A stretch of DNA of 12,159 nucleotides from Microbacteriaceae bacterium (GCA_017744755.1 JAGIAU010000047.1:1-12159); one strand, 5' to 3'. Shown: positions 6,342-12,155, numbered from the stretch's first letter. Made by a program: numbers and translations. The notes: generated by a model from the sequence alone, not told the origin.

Positions 6342-7230
6342 ACTCGATGTGCGCGAGGTCCTGCATCCGCATGACCTGGAAGTAGGCGCGCGTCACGCCG
6401 AGCTCGCCGAGCCGCCCGAGCAGGTCGACGACCTCCGACGGGGTGCCGGCGAAGCCGTTCGCCCGCAGCCGCTCCGGCGTGGAGCCCGCCGCCTCGGCGC
6501 GCTGGGCGACGTCGGCCTCGGTCGCGCCGATCGCGGTCGTGCCGGCGAGGGAGAACGTGATCGCGCCGGGCTCGCGTCCGGCGGCCGCGGCGGCGTCCTG
6601 CACGCGCGCGATGCGCTCCCGGATGATCTCGTCGGAGGCGCGGAAGGCGTTGAACTCGTCGGCGAACCTCGCCGCGATCTGCGGCGTCTTCGTCGCCCCG
6701 GAGCCGCCGATGATGACCGGGATCCGCTCCTGCACGGGCTTCGGCAGCGCCGGCGCGTCCTCCAGCCGGTAGTGCTCGCCCGCGTAGGAGAACCTGCTCC
6801 CGAGGGGCGTGCCCCACAGTCCGGTGATGATCTCGAGCTGCTCCTGGAACGGCCCGAAGCGCTTGGCCGGGAAAGGGAAGCCGTAGGCCGTGTGCTCGGC
6901 CTCGTACCAGCCGGTGCCGAGGCCCAGCTCGACGCGGCCGCCCGACATCTGGTCGACCTGCGCGACCTGGATGGCGGCGAGCGACGGGTGGCGGAAGGTC
7001 GCCGAGCTGACGAGCGTCCCGAGCCGCAGCCGCGAGGTGGCCAGGGCGATCGCGCCCAGCGTGATCCACGAGTCCGTCGGGCCCGGCAGGCCGTCCATGC
7101 CGCCGATCGCGAGGAAATGGTCCGAGCGGAAGAAGCCGTCGAAGCCGACCTGCTCCGCGAGCTGCGCGGCCCGGAGCTGGTCCTCGAATGACGCGCCGTT
7201 CTGCGGCTCGACGAAGAGTCGGAAGTCCAT
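6307..7230 (-). CDS. LLM-class F420-dependent oxidoreductase (resembles the Rv1855c/TIGR03560 group)
   Basis: A 307-residue luciferase-like monooxygenase-fold protein, a full-length TIM barrel for this family. Members use coenzyme F420 (sometimes FMN) for hydride transfer to varied substrates in the cytoplasm; the substrate here is unknown. Motifs in order: FRSDHF at 34-39, LGTLVSSATFRHP at 70-82, the signature QMSGGRVELGLGTGWYEAEH at 94-113, FGPFQEQLEIITGLW, and IIGGSG near 174. The segment GWYEAEHTAYG is typical of the Rv1855c-like subgroup as I remember it. ATG 7230 has a GAGG Shine-Dalgarno-like sequence just upstream, but also a -10 (TAGGGT) six bases away, so leaderless expression is possible. 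It is divergent from the riboswitch-controlled thiamine genes and converges on the VanZ-like gene. Confidence 0.92.
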   Translation of the reverse strand: MDFRLFVEPQNGASFEDQLRAAQLAEQVGFDGFFRSDHFLAIGGMDGLPGPTDSWITLGAIALATSRLRLGTLVSSATFRHPSLAAIQVAQVDQMSGGRVELGLGTGWYEAEHTAYGFPFPAKRFGPFQEQLEIITGLWGTPLGSRFSYAGEHYRLEDAPALPKPVQERIPVIIGGSGATKTPQIAARFADEFNAFRASDEIIRERIARVQDAAAAAGREPGAITFSLAGTTAIGATEADVAQRAEAAGSTPERLRANGFAGTPSEVVDLLGRLGELGVTRAYFQVMRMQDLAHIEFIGSEVLPRLR

Positions 7231-7236
7231 GTCCTC

Positions 7237-7242
7237 ACCCTA
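7237..7242 (-). promoter_or_regulatory. -10 element (TAGGGT) for the LLM oxidoreductase, leaderless arrangement
   Basis: TAGGGT on the minus strand fits TAnnnT and is followed by GAGGAC and then ATG 7230. The GAGG could equally act as a close ribosome binding site on a longer mRNA, so this is less certain than the gatB or clpS examples. Confidence 0.33.
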
Positions 7243-7270
7243 TGCGGCGAGCGCGACATCGCCGGACGGG

Positions 7271-7276
7271 TAGCAT
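7271..7276 (+). promoter_or_regulatory. -10 element (TAGCAT) for thiBP
   Basis: TAGCAT matches TAnnnT. A start about seven bases downstream (near 7283) would place the 5' end of the mRNA exactly at the edge of the TPP aptamer, which is the expected layout. No clear -35 at 16-18 bp spacing is visible. Confidence 0.5.
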
Positions 7277-7284
7277 GGGAGACC

Positions 7285-7376
7285 TGTACACGGGGGTCCG
7301 GACGAACCGGGCTGAGAGGGAGCGTGCGCGCTCCGACCGTCGAACCTGATCCGGGTCATGCCGGCGCTAGGGAGCA
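7285..7376 (+). promoter_or_regulatory. TPP riboswitch (THI element) upstream of thiB
   Basis: The element shows the conserved thi-box blocks in the right order: ACGGGGGTCC at 7290-7299, GGGCTGAGAGGG at 7309-7320, a variable P3 hairpin (GGAGCG/CGCTCC with a TGCG loop, 7318-7333), GAACCTGATCCGGGTCATG at 7342-7360, and CCGGCGCTAGGGAG at 7361-7374. TPP binding folds these into the two-armed aptamer, with CCGG/CCGG forming the P4 stem. The AGGGAG at 7369-7374 is the conserved 3' end of the aptamer and also the only good ribosome binding site for thiB, six bases before its ATG. That implies direct translational shut-off when TPP binds. There is no room for a separate terminator hairpin before the ATG. 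Confidence 0.95.
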
Positions 7377-7380
7377 CATC

Positions 7381-8406
7381 ATGGGAAACGCCGTCCGTCC
7401 GTTCCGTCCCGCTGCGGCGCTCGCCGCGGGGGCCGTCGTCGTCGCCCTCGCGGGCTGCGCCCAGGGCGTTCCGCCCGCTCCGGGCGGCACCGGCGCCGGC
7501 CCGAGCGACGCCGCGCCCGCGAGCCTGACGCTCGTGACGCACGACTCCTTCGCGCTGAGCGACGGGATCCTCGAGCAGTTCACCGCGGAGACCGGCATCG
7601 CCGTCGAGGTCGTCGCGCTCGGCGATGCGGGCGAGCTGGTGAACAAGCTCGTCCTGACGAAGGACTCGCCGCTCGGCGACGTCGCGTTCGGCATCGACAA
7701 CACCTTCTCGTCCCGAGTCGACGGCATCGTGAACGATCTCACCGCGATCGACTCCGGCGACGTCTGCGTCAACGTGGACCACGAGGCGTATGCCGCTGCG
7801 GGCATGGAGGAGCCGAGGACGCTCGCCGATCTGATCGAGCCGGCGTACAAGGACCAGCTCGTCGTCGAGGGCGCCGGCACGTCGTCGCCGGGGCTCGCGT
7901 TCCTCCTCGCGACGATCGACGAGTACGGCGAGGACGGCTGGCAGGACTACTGGCGCGCGCTCGTCGCCAACGGCGTGCAGGTCGATGCGGGCTGGACCGA
8001 CGCCTATTACGCGACGTTCTCCGGTCCGTCGAGCGAGGGGACGCGCCCGCTCGTCGTCTCGTACGCGACCTCGCCGGCCGCCGAGGTCGTCGACGCGTCC
8101 GCCGAGCCGCCGACCGGCTACCTCGAGGACACCTGCTTCCGCCAGACCGAGTACGCGGGCGTCGTGGCGGGGACCGAGCACGAGGCGGAGGCGGCGCAGC
8201 TCGTCGAGTTCCTGCTCAGCCCCGCCGTGCAGGCCGACATCCCCGGCTCGATGTACATGTACCCGATCGTCGAGGGGACGCCGCTGCCGGAGACGTGGGC
8301 CGCCGCGCAGGCCGCCCCCGCGGCGCCGCGCGAGCTCGACCCGGCGGAGATCGACGCGAACCGCGAGCGGTGGATCGAGGAATGGGCGGCCATCGCGCAG
8401 CCGTGA
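7381..8406 (+). CDS. thiB: Thiamine ABC transporter substrate-binding lipoprotein
   Basis: A 341-residue extracytoplasmic lipoprotein that would capture thiamine (and probably its phosphates) for the ThiP permease. The N-terminus is a lipoprotein signal with lipobox LAGC (C26). The periplasmic-binding-protein fold follows: LTLVTHDSFAL near 49, DVAFGIDNTF at 100-109, SGDVCVNVD at 125-133, EGAGTSSPGLAFLLATID at 163-180, GWTDAYYATFSGP at 204-216 and LVVSYATSPAAEV at 224-236, all typical of thiamine-binding proteins. Between DNTF and SGDVCVN there are only about 15 residues, where relatives have about 30-40, so a surface segment seems missing. ATG 7381 is set by the riboswitch-embedded ribosome binding site AGGGAG. 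The stop overlaps the thiP start (GTGA). TPP control supports thiamine as substrate. Confidence 0.95.
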   Translation: MGNAVRPFRPAAALAAGAVVVALAGCAQGVPPAPGGTGAGPSDAAPASLTLVTHDSFALSDGILEQFTAETGIAVEVVALGDAGELVNKLVLTKDSPLGDVAFGIDNTFSSRVDGIVNDLTAIDSGDVCVNVDHEAYAAAGMEEPRTLADLIEPAYKDQLVVEGAGTSSPGLAFLLATIDEYGEDGWQDYWRALVANGVQVDAGWTDAYYATFSGPSSEGTRPLVVSYATSPAAEVVDASAEPPTGYLEDTCFRQTEYAGVVAGTEHEAEAAQLVEFLLSPAVQADIPGSMYMYPIVEGTPLPETWAAAQAAPAAPRELDPAEIDANRERWIEEWAAIAQP

Positions 8407-10148
8407 CGCCATGGCGTCTCGCCGGGGGCGCGGCGCTCGTCGCGTTCCTCGGCGTGTTCTTCCTCTGGCCGGTCGCCGAGATCGTCGCCAGGGGGATCGC
8501 GCCGGACGGCTCGCTCGACCTCGCGGGCATCGGCGAGGTGCTCGGTCGGTCGCGGACGCTGCGGATCGTCGGGCAGACGCTCGCGCAGGCCGTGATCGCG
8601 ACGGTCGCGTGCGTCCTGCTCGGACTGCCGGGCGCGTTCGTCCTGTACCGGCTGCGGTTCCGGGGGCGCGCAGCGGTGCGGGCGCTCGCGCTCGTGCCGT
8701 TCGTGCTGCCGACCGTCGTCGTCGGCGTCGCGTTCAAGGTGCTCTTCGCGGGGACGCCGCTCGACGGCTCGTGGTGGGCGATCGTCCTCGCCCTCGTGTT
8801 CTTCAACGTCGCCGTCGTGACCCGCACGGTCGGCATCGCGTGGGAGGAGCTCGACCCCTCGATCGAGGAGTCCGCCGCCGACCTCGGCTCGGGCCCGTGG
8901 TCGACGTTCGGCCGGGTCACGCTGCCTCGGCTCGGCCCGGCGCTCGTGTCCGCGGCGATCATCGTGTTCCTCTTCAGCGCGACCGCCTTCGGGGTCGTGC
9001 TCGTGCTCGGCGGCGCCCGCTTCGGCACGGTGGAGACGGAGATCTGGCTGCTGACCTCGCAGTACCTCGACCTGCCGGGCGCGGCCGGGCTGAGCGTCGT
9101 GCAGCTCGTCTTCGTCGTCGCCGTCCTCTGGGCGGCGGGGCGGGCGCGCAGCAGGACGGAGCTCCGGACGCCCTTCGCGGGCCGAGCCCCGCGCCGCGGC
9201 GACTGGCCCGTCGCGGCGGGGTCGACCGTCGTCGGCGTGCTGCTCGCGGTGCCGATCGCGGCGCTCGTCGGCCGGTCGTTCGCGAGCGCGGGCGGCGGCT
9301 GGACGCTCGATCACTGGGCCGCGCTCACGGGGCTCGGGCGGGGCGCGGGATCCGGGGGAGCGGTGCTCGGGGTGACGCCGCTGGAGGCGCTCGGGAACTC
9401 GCTGGCCTTCGCCGCCGCGGGAGCGTTCGTCGCCATGCTGGTCGGGCTCGGCGCGAGCGTGCTGCTGTCGCGTCCCGTCGCCTCGCGGTGGGGCTCGAGG
9501 CTGCGCGCGGGGCTCGAGGGCGCGCTCATGCTGCCGCTCGGCGTCTCGGCGGTGACGCTCGGCTTCGGCTACCTCGTCGCGCTCGACGCGCCGCCGCTCG
9601 ACCTGCGATCCTCGCCCGTGCTCGTGCCGATGGCGCAGGCGCTCGTCGCCGCGCCGCTCGTCATCCGGACGCTGCTGCCCGTGCTGCGCGGGGTCGACCC
9701 GCTGCTGCGCGACGCGGCGGCGGACCTCGGCGCCGGCCCGGGCCGGGTGCTCTGGTCCGTCGAGCTGCGGCTCGCGGTGCGGCCGATCGTCGCGGCCGCG
9801 GGACTCGCCTTCGCGGTGTGCCTGGGCGAGTTCGGGGCGACCGCGTTCCTGTCGAGGCCCGATGCGGCCACGCTGCCCGTCGTCATCGAACGGCTCGCGA
9901 GCCACCCGGGGCCGGGGAACCTCGCCATGGCGAACGCTGCGGCCGTGCTCCTCGCGCTCGTCACCGTCGCGGCGCTCGGCATCGCGGAGCTCGCGGGCGC
10001 CGGGCCGGACGGGCGGCTCAGGCGGCGGGAGCCGGCTCGGCCGGGTCGCTCGGCGCCGGCGGCGTCCAGCCCTCGGGGTGGAACGTCCATACCAGGTGCC
10101 CCTGTCGCGGCTCGAGCACGAGCTGGTCGGGCGCACAGGTCGTCTTGA
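8403..10148 (+). CDS. thiP: Thiamine ABC transporter permease (fused two-domain, ThiP-like)
   Basis: A 581-residue permease made of two fused BPD_transp_1 halves, moving thiamine delivered by ThiB across the membrane. Each half has an EAA loop that docks the ATPase: SAADLGSGPWSTFGRVTLPR at 157-176 and AAADLGAGPGRVLWSVELRL at 438-457. Hydrophobic segments cover the rest (for example 8-29, 57-82, 95-116 and 180-204, and the matching set in the second half). The GTG at 8403 overlaps the thiB stop as GTGA, implying translational coupling; in-frame ATG 8382 would add MGGHRAA. The family-like sequence ends near residue 535. Residues 539-581 are Arg/Pro/Ala/Ser-rich and encoded opposite the lipoprotein gene (131-bp tail-to-tail overlap), so this end is probably read-through into foreign sequence. 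No thiQ-type ATPase gene follows. Confidence 0.92.
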   Translation: MTPWRLAGGAALVAFLGVFFLWPVAEIVARGIAPDGSLDLAGIGEVLGRSRTLRIVGQTLAQAVIATVACVLLGLPGAFVLYRLRFRGRAAVRALALVPFVLPTVVVGVAFKVLFAGTPLDGSWWAIVLALVFFNVAVVTRTVGIAWEELDPSIEESAADLGSGPWSTFGRVTLPRLGPALVSAAIIVFLFSATAFGVVLVLGGARFGTVETEIWLLTSQYLDLPGAAGLSVVQLVFVVAVLWAAGRARSRTELRTPFAGRAPRRGDWPVAAGSTVVGVLLAVPIAALVGRSFASAGGGWTLDHWAALTGLGRGAGSGGAVLGVTPLEALGNSLAFAAAGAFVAMLVGLGASVLLSRPVASRWGSRLRAGLEGALMLPLGVSAVTLGFGYLVALDAPPLDLRSSPVLVPMAQALVAAPLVIRTLLPVLRGVDPLLRDAAADLGAGPGRVLWSVELRLAVRPIVAAAGLAFAVCLGEFGATAFLSRPDAATLPVVIERLASHPGPGNLAMANAAAVLLALVTVAALGIAELAGAGPDGRLRRREPARPGRSAPAASSPRGGTSIPGAPVAARARAGRAHRSS

Positions 10149-10647
10149 GGCCGACCGTGTCGTTCACCCAGAGCGGGAGCCAGGCGAATCGCGGATCGGC
10201 GGGCGCGCCGTCCTGCGTGGCGGTCTCCGTGACGGTGAGATCCTCGACCCAGTCGCGCGGCACGGCGATCTCGCCCGAGAAGTAGGCGAGTCCCTTCGAC
10301 GTGCCGTGCACGGCCTGCGTCTGCGCGAAGCCGGCGGCGCCGTCGACCGTGCCCGTGAACGTGAGGTCGGTGTCGAACGCCATGGCGAAGTCGCTGCCCC
10401 AGGTGAGCGTCTGCATGCCGGTGACGCCGACGCTGACCGCGAGGCCGCGCTCGACCATCGACGTGCGCGCGGACGCGGAGAGCGCCGCGGTGTCGAGCAC
10501 CCAGGTGCGTCCCGTCGCGCACGTCTCGAGCGCCGTGGGCGTGTGCACGGGCGCCTGCGCCGTCAGGAGCTGGCAGCCGGAGAGCGCCGCGGTCGCGAGG
10601 AGGCCGGTCGTCGCCGCCGCCACGGACCTCCGCAGGCTACGAGCCAC
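10018..10647 (-). CDS. Putative lipoprotein of unknown function
   Basis: A 209-residue secreted lipoprotein without a family I recognise. The signal is clear: basic ARSLRRS, a hydrophobic stretch, then lipobox LSGC with C25. The mature part looks beta-rich, with two further cysteines (in LETCATG near 38 and KTTCAPD near 177) that could form one disulfide between its ends. Tryptophans recur toward the C-terminus (AWLPLWVND, LVWTFHPEGW), and the protein ends in a Pro/Ala tail. The start GTG at 10647 is chosen because GGGAGGT sits five bases upstream, an ideal ribosome binding site; the in-frame GTG at 10653 lies inside it. A -10 (TAGGAT at 10693-10698) gives a leader of about 40 bases. The 3' end overlaps thiP by 131 bp tail to tail. 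Confidence 0.83.
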   Translation of the reverse strand: MARSLRRSVAAATTGLLATAALSGCQLLTAQAPVHTPTALETCATGRTWVLDTAALSASARTSMVERGLAVSVGVTGMQTLTWGSDFAMAFDTDLTFTGTVDGAAGFAQTQAVHGTSKGLAYFSGEIAVPRDWVEDLTVTETATQDGAPADPRFAWLPLWVNDTVGLKTTCAPDQLVLEPRQGHLVWTFHPEGWTPPAPSDPAEPAPAA

Positions 10648-10692
10648 GAGCACCTCCCGATGAGTCGCCCGCCCCGTCGGCGGACCCGGGAA

Positions 10693-10698
10693 ATCCTA
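10693..10698 (-). promoter_or_regulatory. -10 element (TAGGAT) for the lipoprotein gene
   Basis: TAGGAT on the minus strand fits TAnnnT, about 46 bases upstream of GTG 10647. With the GGGAGGT ribosome binding site at roughly 10652-10658 this is a conventional leadered promoter, unlike several others in the window. It lies directly downstream of the hairpin that ends the metallopeptidase unit. Confidence 0.4.
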
Positions 10699-10716
10699 CC
10701 GGGCGGCGCGGAGCGA

Positions 10717-10747
10717 GCCTGGGAGCGCGGCGGTCGCGCGCCCAGGC
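10717..10747 (-). terminator. Strong hairpin ending the clpS-DUF2017-metallopeptidase unit
   Basis: Arms 10717-10729 and 10735-10747 pair over 12 of 13 positions (GCCTGGG with CCCAGGC, one A/G mismatch, GCGCG with CGCGC) around a 5-base loop. The hairpin starts seven bases beyond the metallopeptidase stop in the direction of transcription. There is no T tract, so it may terminate without one or protect the mRNA 3' end. Confidence 0.55.
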
Positions 10748-10753
10748 GGGCCT

Positions 10754-11101
10754 CTAGTCCCAACCCAGGCGGTGCAGCTCGGCGTCGTCGATCCCGTAGA
10801 AGTGCGCGATCTCGTGCACGAGCGTCACGTGGATCTCCTCGCGCAGCTCCTCGACGTCGGCGCAGGCGGCGAGCAGCGGCTCGCGGTACAGGATGATGCG
10901 GTCCGGCAGCTCACCGTAGCCGTAGCGGTCGCGCTCGGTGAGCGCGATGCCGTCGTACAGGCCGAGCGTGTCGAGCGAGCCGTCCTCCGGTCGGTCCTCG
11001 ACCACGAAGACGACGTTGTCGAGGCCGTCGACCATGTCGTCGGGGAGCTCGTCGAGCTCCGCGACGACGAGCGCCTCGAAGGCGTCGTGGTCGAGGAACA
11101 T
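10754..11101 (-). CDS. Zincin-like metallopeptidase family protein
   Basis: A 115-residue protein of the small zincin-like metallopeptidase group (PF06262 type). The zinc-binding motif HEIAHFYGID is at residues 96-105, with H96, E97 and H100 plus the conserved Gly-Ile-Asp. The central block shows the family pattern LDNVVFVVEDRPEDGSLDTL, GLYDGIALTERDRYGYGELP and DRIILYREPLL. No signal peptide is present, so it is cytoplasmic; natural substrates of this family are not known. The ATG at 11101 fits remembered homologue starts. An in-frame GTG at 11116 overlaps the upstream stop as GTGA, like thiB-thiP, and is a serious alternative adding VNPPG. It is the last gene of the clpS unit. Proteolysis by this protein is inferred from the motif only. 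Confidence 0.9.
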   Translation of the reverse strand: MFLDHDAFEALVVAELDELPDDMVDGLDNVVFVVEDRPEDGSLDTLGLYDGIALTERDRYGYGELPDRIILYREPLLAACADVEELREEIHVTLVHEIAHFYGIDDAELHRLGWD

Positions 11102-11112
11102 GCCGGGCGGAT

Positions 11113-11655
11113 TCACTCGTCCCCGCCGGGGCCGAGCGGCCAGATCGCGGGACGGTCGACGGGGCCGCGGTCCTCGATCGCGCCGAGGAGATCGCCGAGC
11201 GCGTTCCCGAGCCATCGGTAGGCCGCCTGGCGCCGCAGGTCCTCCTCCGTCTCGCTCGCGCCCTCGTCGCCGTCCTGGACGATGCCGAGGTGGACGGAGA
11301 GGACGAGGCGGAGATCGTTCAGCACTTTGAGCCAGGCGAACTCCTGCGCGTCCGTCAGCGGACCCGGATCGTCCAGGCAGGCGAGGACGGCGTTCGCGTT
11401 CTGCAGTCGATGCGCGATGAGGCTCGGCTCGGTGATCGTGCGGACGTCGATCGATTCGAACGGGTCGCCCATCACCGGGTCGGGGAAGAGCCGCCGCAGC
11501 ACGGGGTCCTCCGGCTCGGTCACGATCGTGCCGAACGGCTTCAGCCTGGCCTTGAGGATGCCGACGTAGTCGGCGATGAGCTGCTGGAGGAGGGCGCCGT
11601 CGTGCGTGTCGACGGCGACGACGATGCGGTCGCCGCGGTGGGTGAAGCCGATCAC
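11113..11655 (-). CDS. DUF2017 family protein
   Basis: A 180-residue protein matching the actinobacterial DUF2017 family, which commonly lies directly after clpS. Recognisable pieces are the N-terminal strands (GFTHRGDRIVVAVDTHDGAL), the proline-rich PEDPVLRRLFPDPVMGDP at 48-65, and the helical core with DAQEFAWLKVLNDLRLVLSV at 102-121. The molecular role is unknown; its steady pairing with clpS suggests a link to adaptor function or Clp proteolysis, which is inference. The start GTG at 11655 lies four bases after the clpS stop. The frame is open further upstream, but that portion is antisense-like Arg/Pro/Ser-rich sequence inside clpS. Its own stop overlaps a possible GTG start of the metallopeptidase. 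No separate promoter is seen. Confidence 0.9.
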   Translation of the reverse strand: MIGFTHRGDRIVVAVDTHDGALLQQLIADYVGILKARLKPFGTIVTEPEDPVLRRLFPDPVMGDPFESIDVRTITEPSLIAHRLQNANAVLACLDDPGPLTDAQEFAWLKVLNDLRLVLSVHLGIVQDGDEGASETEEDLRRQAAYRWLGNALGDLLGAIEDRGPVDRPAIWPLGPGGDE

Positions 11656-11659
11656 GCGA

Positions 11660-11962
11660 TCACTCGGTCCCCGGGTCGCTCGTCGCCCACAGGCCGAACT
11701 CCTGCATCGCCTCGGTGTGCCGCTCCACGTCCTCGCGCGGGCCGGTCGCGACGGCGGCCTTGCCGTCATGGTGCACCTGGAGCATCAGCTCGTGCGCCCG
11801 CGCATGCGGGTACCCGAAGTAGCTCTGGAACACGTGCGTGACGTAGTCCATGAGGTTGACGGGATCGTTCCAGACGATCGTCCGCCACGGCTTGTCGAGG
11901 CTCGACCTGGGGATGACGACGAGCTCCTCGTCGACGTCCGGCGTCATCAGGATCTCGCTCAC
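11660..11962 (-). CDS. clpS: ATP-dependent Clp protease adaptor ClpS
   Basis: ClpS binds proteins with N-terminal destabilising residues and hands them to the Clp ATPase (ClpC or ClpA) for degradation. The 100-residue product has the expected short flexible N-terminus and a core: PWRTIVWNDPVNLMDYV (the Asn-Asp of VWND form part of the N-degron pocket), a HVFQSYFGY helix, LMLQVHHDGKA (the pocket histidine) and HTEAMQEFGLWAT at the C-terminus. The length is normal. The start is chosen as GTG 11962 because a -10 (TAGCAT) sits exactly seven bases upstream, a leaderless arrangement. An in-frame ATG at 11947 (MTPDVDEE) is the alternative and has only a weak ribosome binding site. The frame runs upstream through the tRNA, clearly non-coding. 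DUF2017 follows after four bases. Confidence 0.94.
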   Translation of the reverse strand: MSEILMTPDVDEELVVIPRSSLDKPWRTIVWNDPVNLMDYVTHVFQSYFGYPHARAHELMLQVHHDGKAAVATGPREDVERHTEAMQEFGLWATSDPGTE

Positions 11963-11969
11963 GCGCTCG

Positions 11970-11975
11970 ATGCTA
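11970..11975 (-). promoter_or_regulatory. -10 element (TAGCAT) for the clpS unit, leaderless arrangement
   Basis: TAGCAT on the minus strand is the same hexamer as at thiB. Seven bases separate it from GTG 11962, so transcription should begin at or beside the start codon. A perfect inverted repeat covers the place where a -35 would be. Confidence 0.48.
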
Positions 11976-11982
11976 CGCGCGG

Positions 11983-12000
11983 CGGGAGCACGCGCTCCCG
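11983..12000 (-). terminator. Perfect 7-bp hairpin between tRNA-His and clpS (tRNA terminator or clpS operator)
   Basis: CGGGAGC and GCTCCCG pair perfectly around a 4-base loop. It lies about 45 bases beyond the tRNA 3' end and just upstream of the clpS -10, over the expected -35 zone. It lacks a T tract. It may end the tRNA transcript, act as a regulator site for clpS, or both. Nothing else is evident in the tRNA-clpS gap. Confidence 0.4.
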
Positions 12001-12044
12001 GTGTTCGCCAGGGGCGCACATCCGCGGCATGGAGGAGGATGGAA

Positions 12045-12121
12045 TGGGGCGACTGACGGGGCTCGAACCCGCGACCCCCGGCACCACAAGCCAGTGCTCT
12101 GCCAACTGAGCTACAGTCGCC
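12045..12121 (-). tRNA. tRNA-His (anticodon GTG), with encoded G-1 and CCA
   Basis: The minus strand folds into a full cloverleaf: 7-bp acceptor (GCGACTG/CAGTCGC), D arm GCTC/GAGC, anticodon stem CTGGC/GCCGG with loop TTGTGGT (anticodon GTG at 12085-12087), a 5-base variable loop, and T arm GCGGG-TTCGAGC-CCCGT. Base 12121 supplies the G at position -1 that is diagnostic of tRNA-His, opposite C73 (12048), and CCA is encoded at 12045-12047. The body without G-1 is 76 bases, including CCA. Confidence 0.97.
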
Positions 12122-12149
12122 ACGGCCCGCCGAGCAGCGGGACCGAACC

Positions 12150-12155
12150 ATTCTA
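12150..12155 (-). promoter_or_regulatory. -10 element (TAGAAT) for tRNA-His
   Basis: TAGAAT on the minus strand is a good -10 hexamer, about 28 bases upstream of G-1, which would give a 5' leader of roughly 20 bases for RNase P to remove. The -35 would lie outside the window. Confidence 0.45.

Noticed and set aside
7985..10285. Long plus-strand frame and a 672-codon minus-strand frame overlapping thiP
   Set aside because: Both are low-complexity Arg/Ala/Pro-rich shadows; only the ThiP frame has transmembrane segments and EAA motifs.
11976..12151. N-terminal extension of ClpS through the tRNA gene
   Set aside because: The added residues translate tRNA-His and the intergenic region; ClpS is normally about 95-105 residues and has a promoter at 11970-11975.
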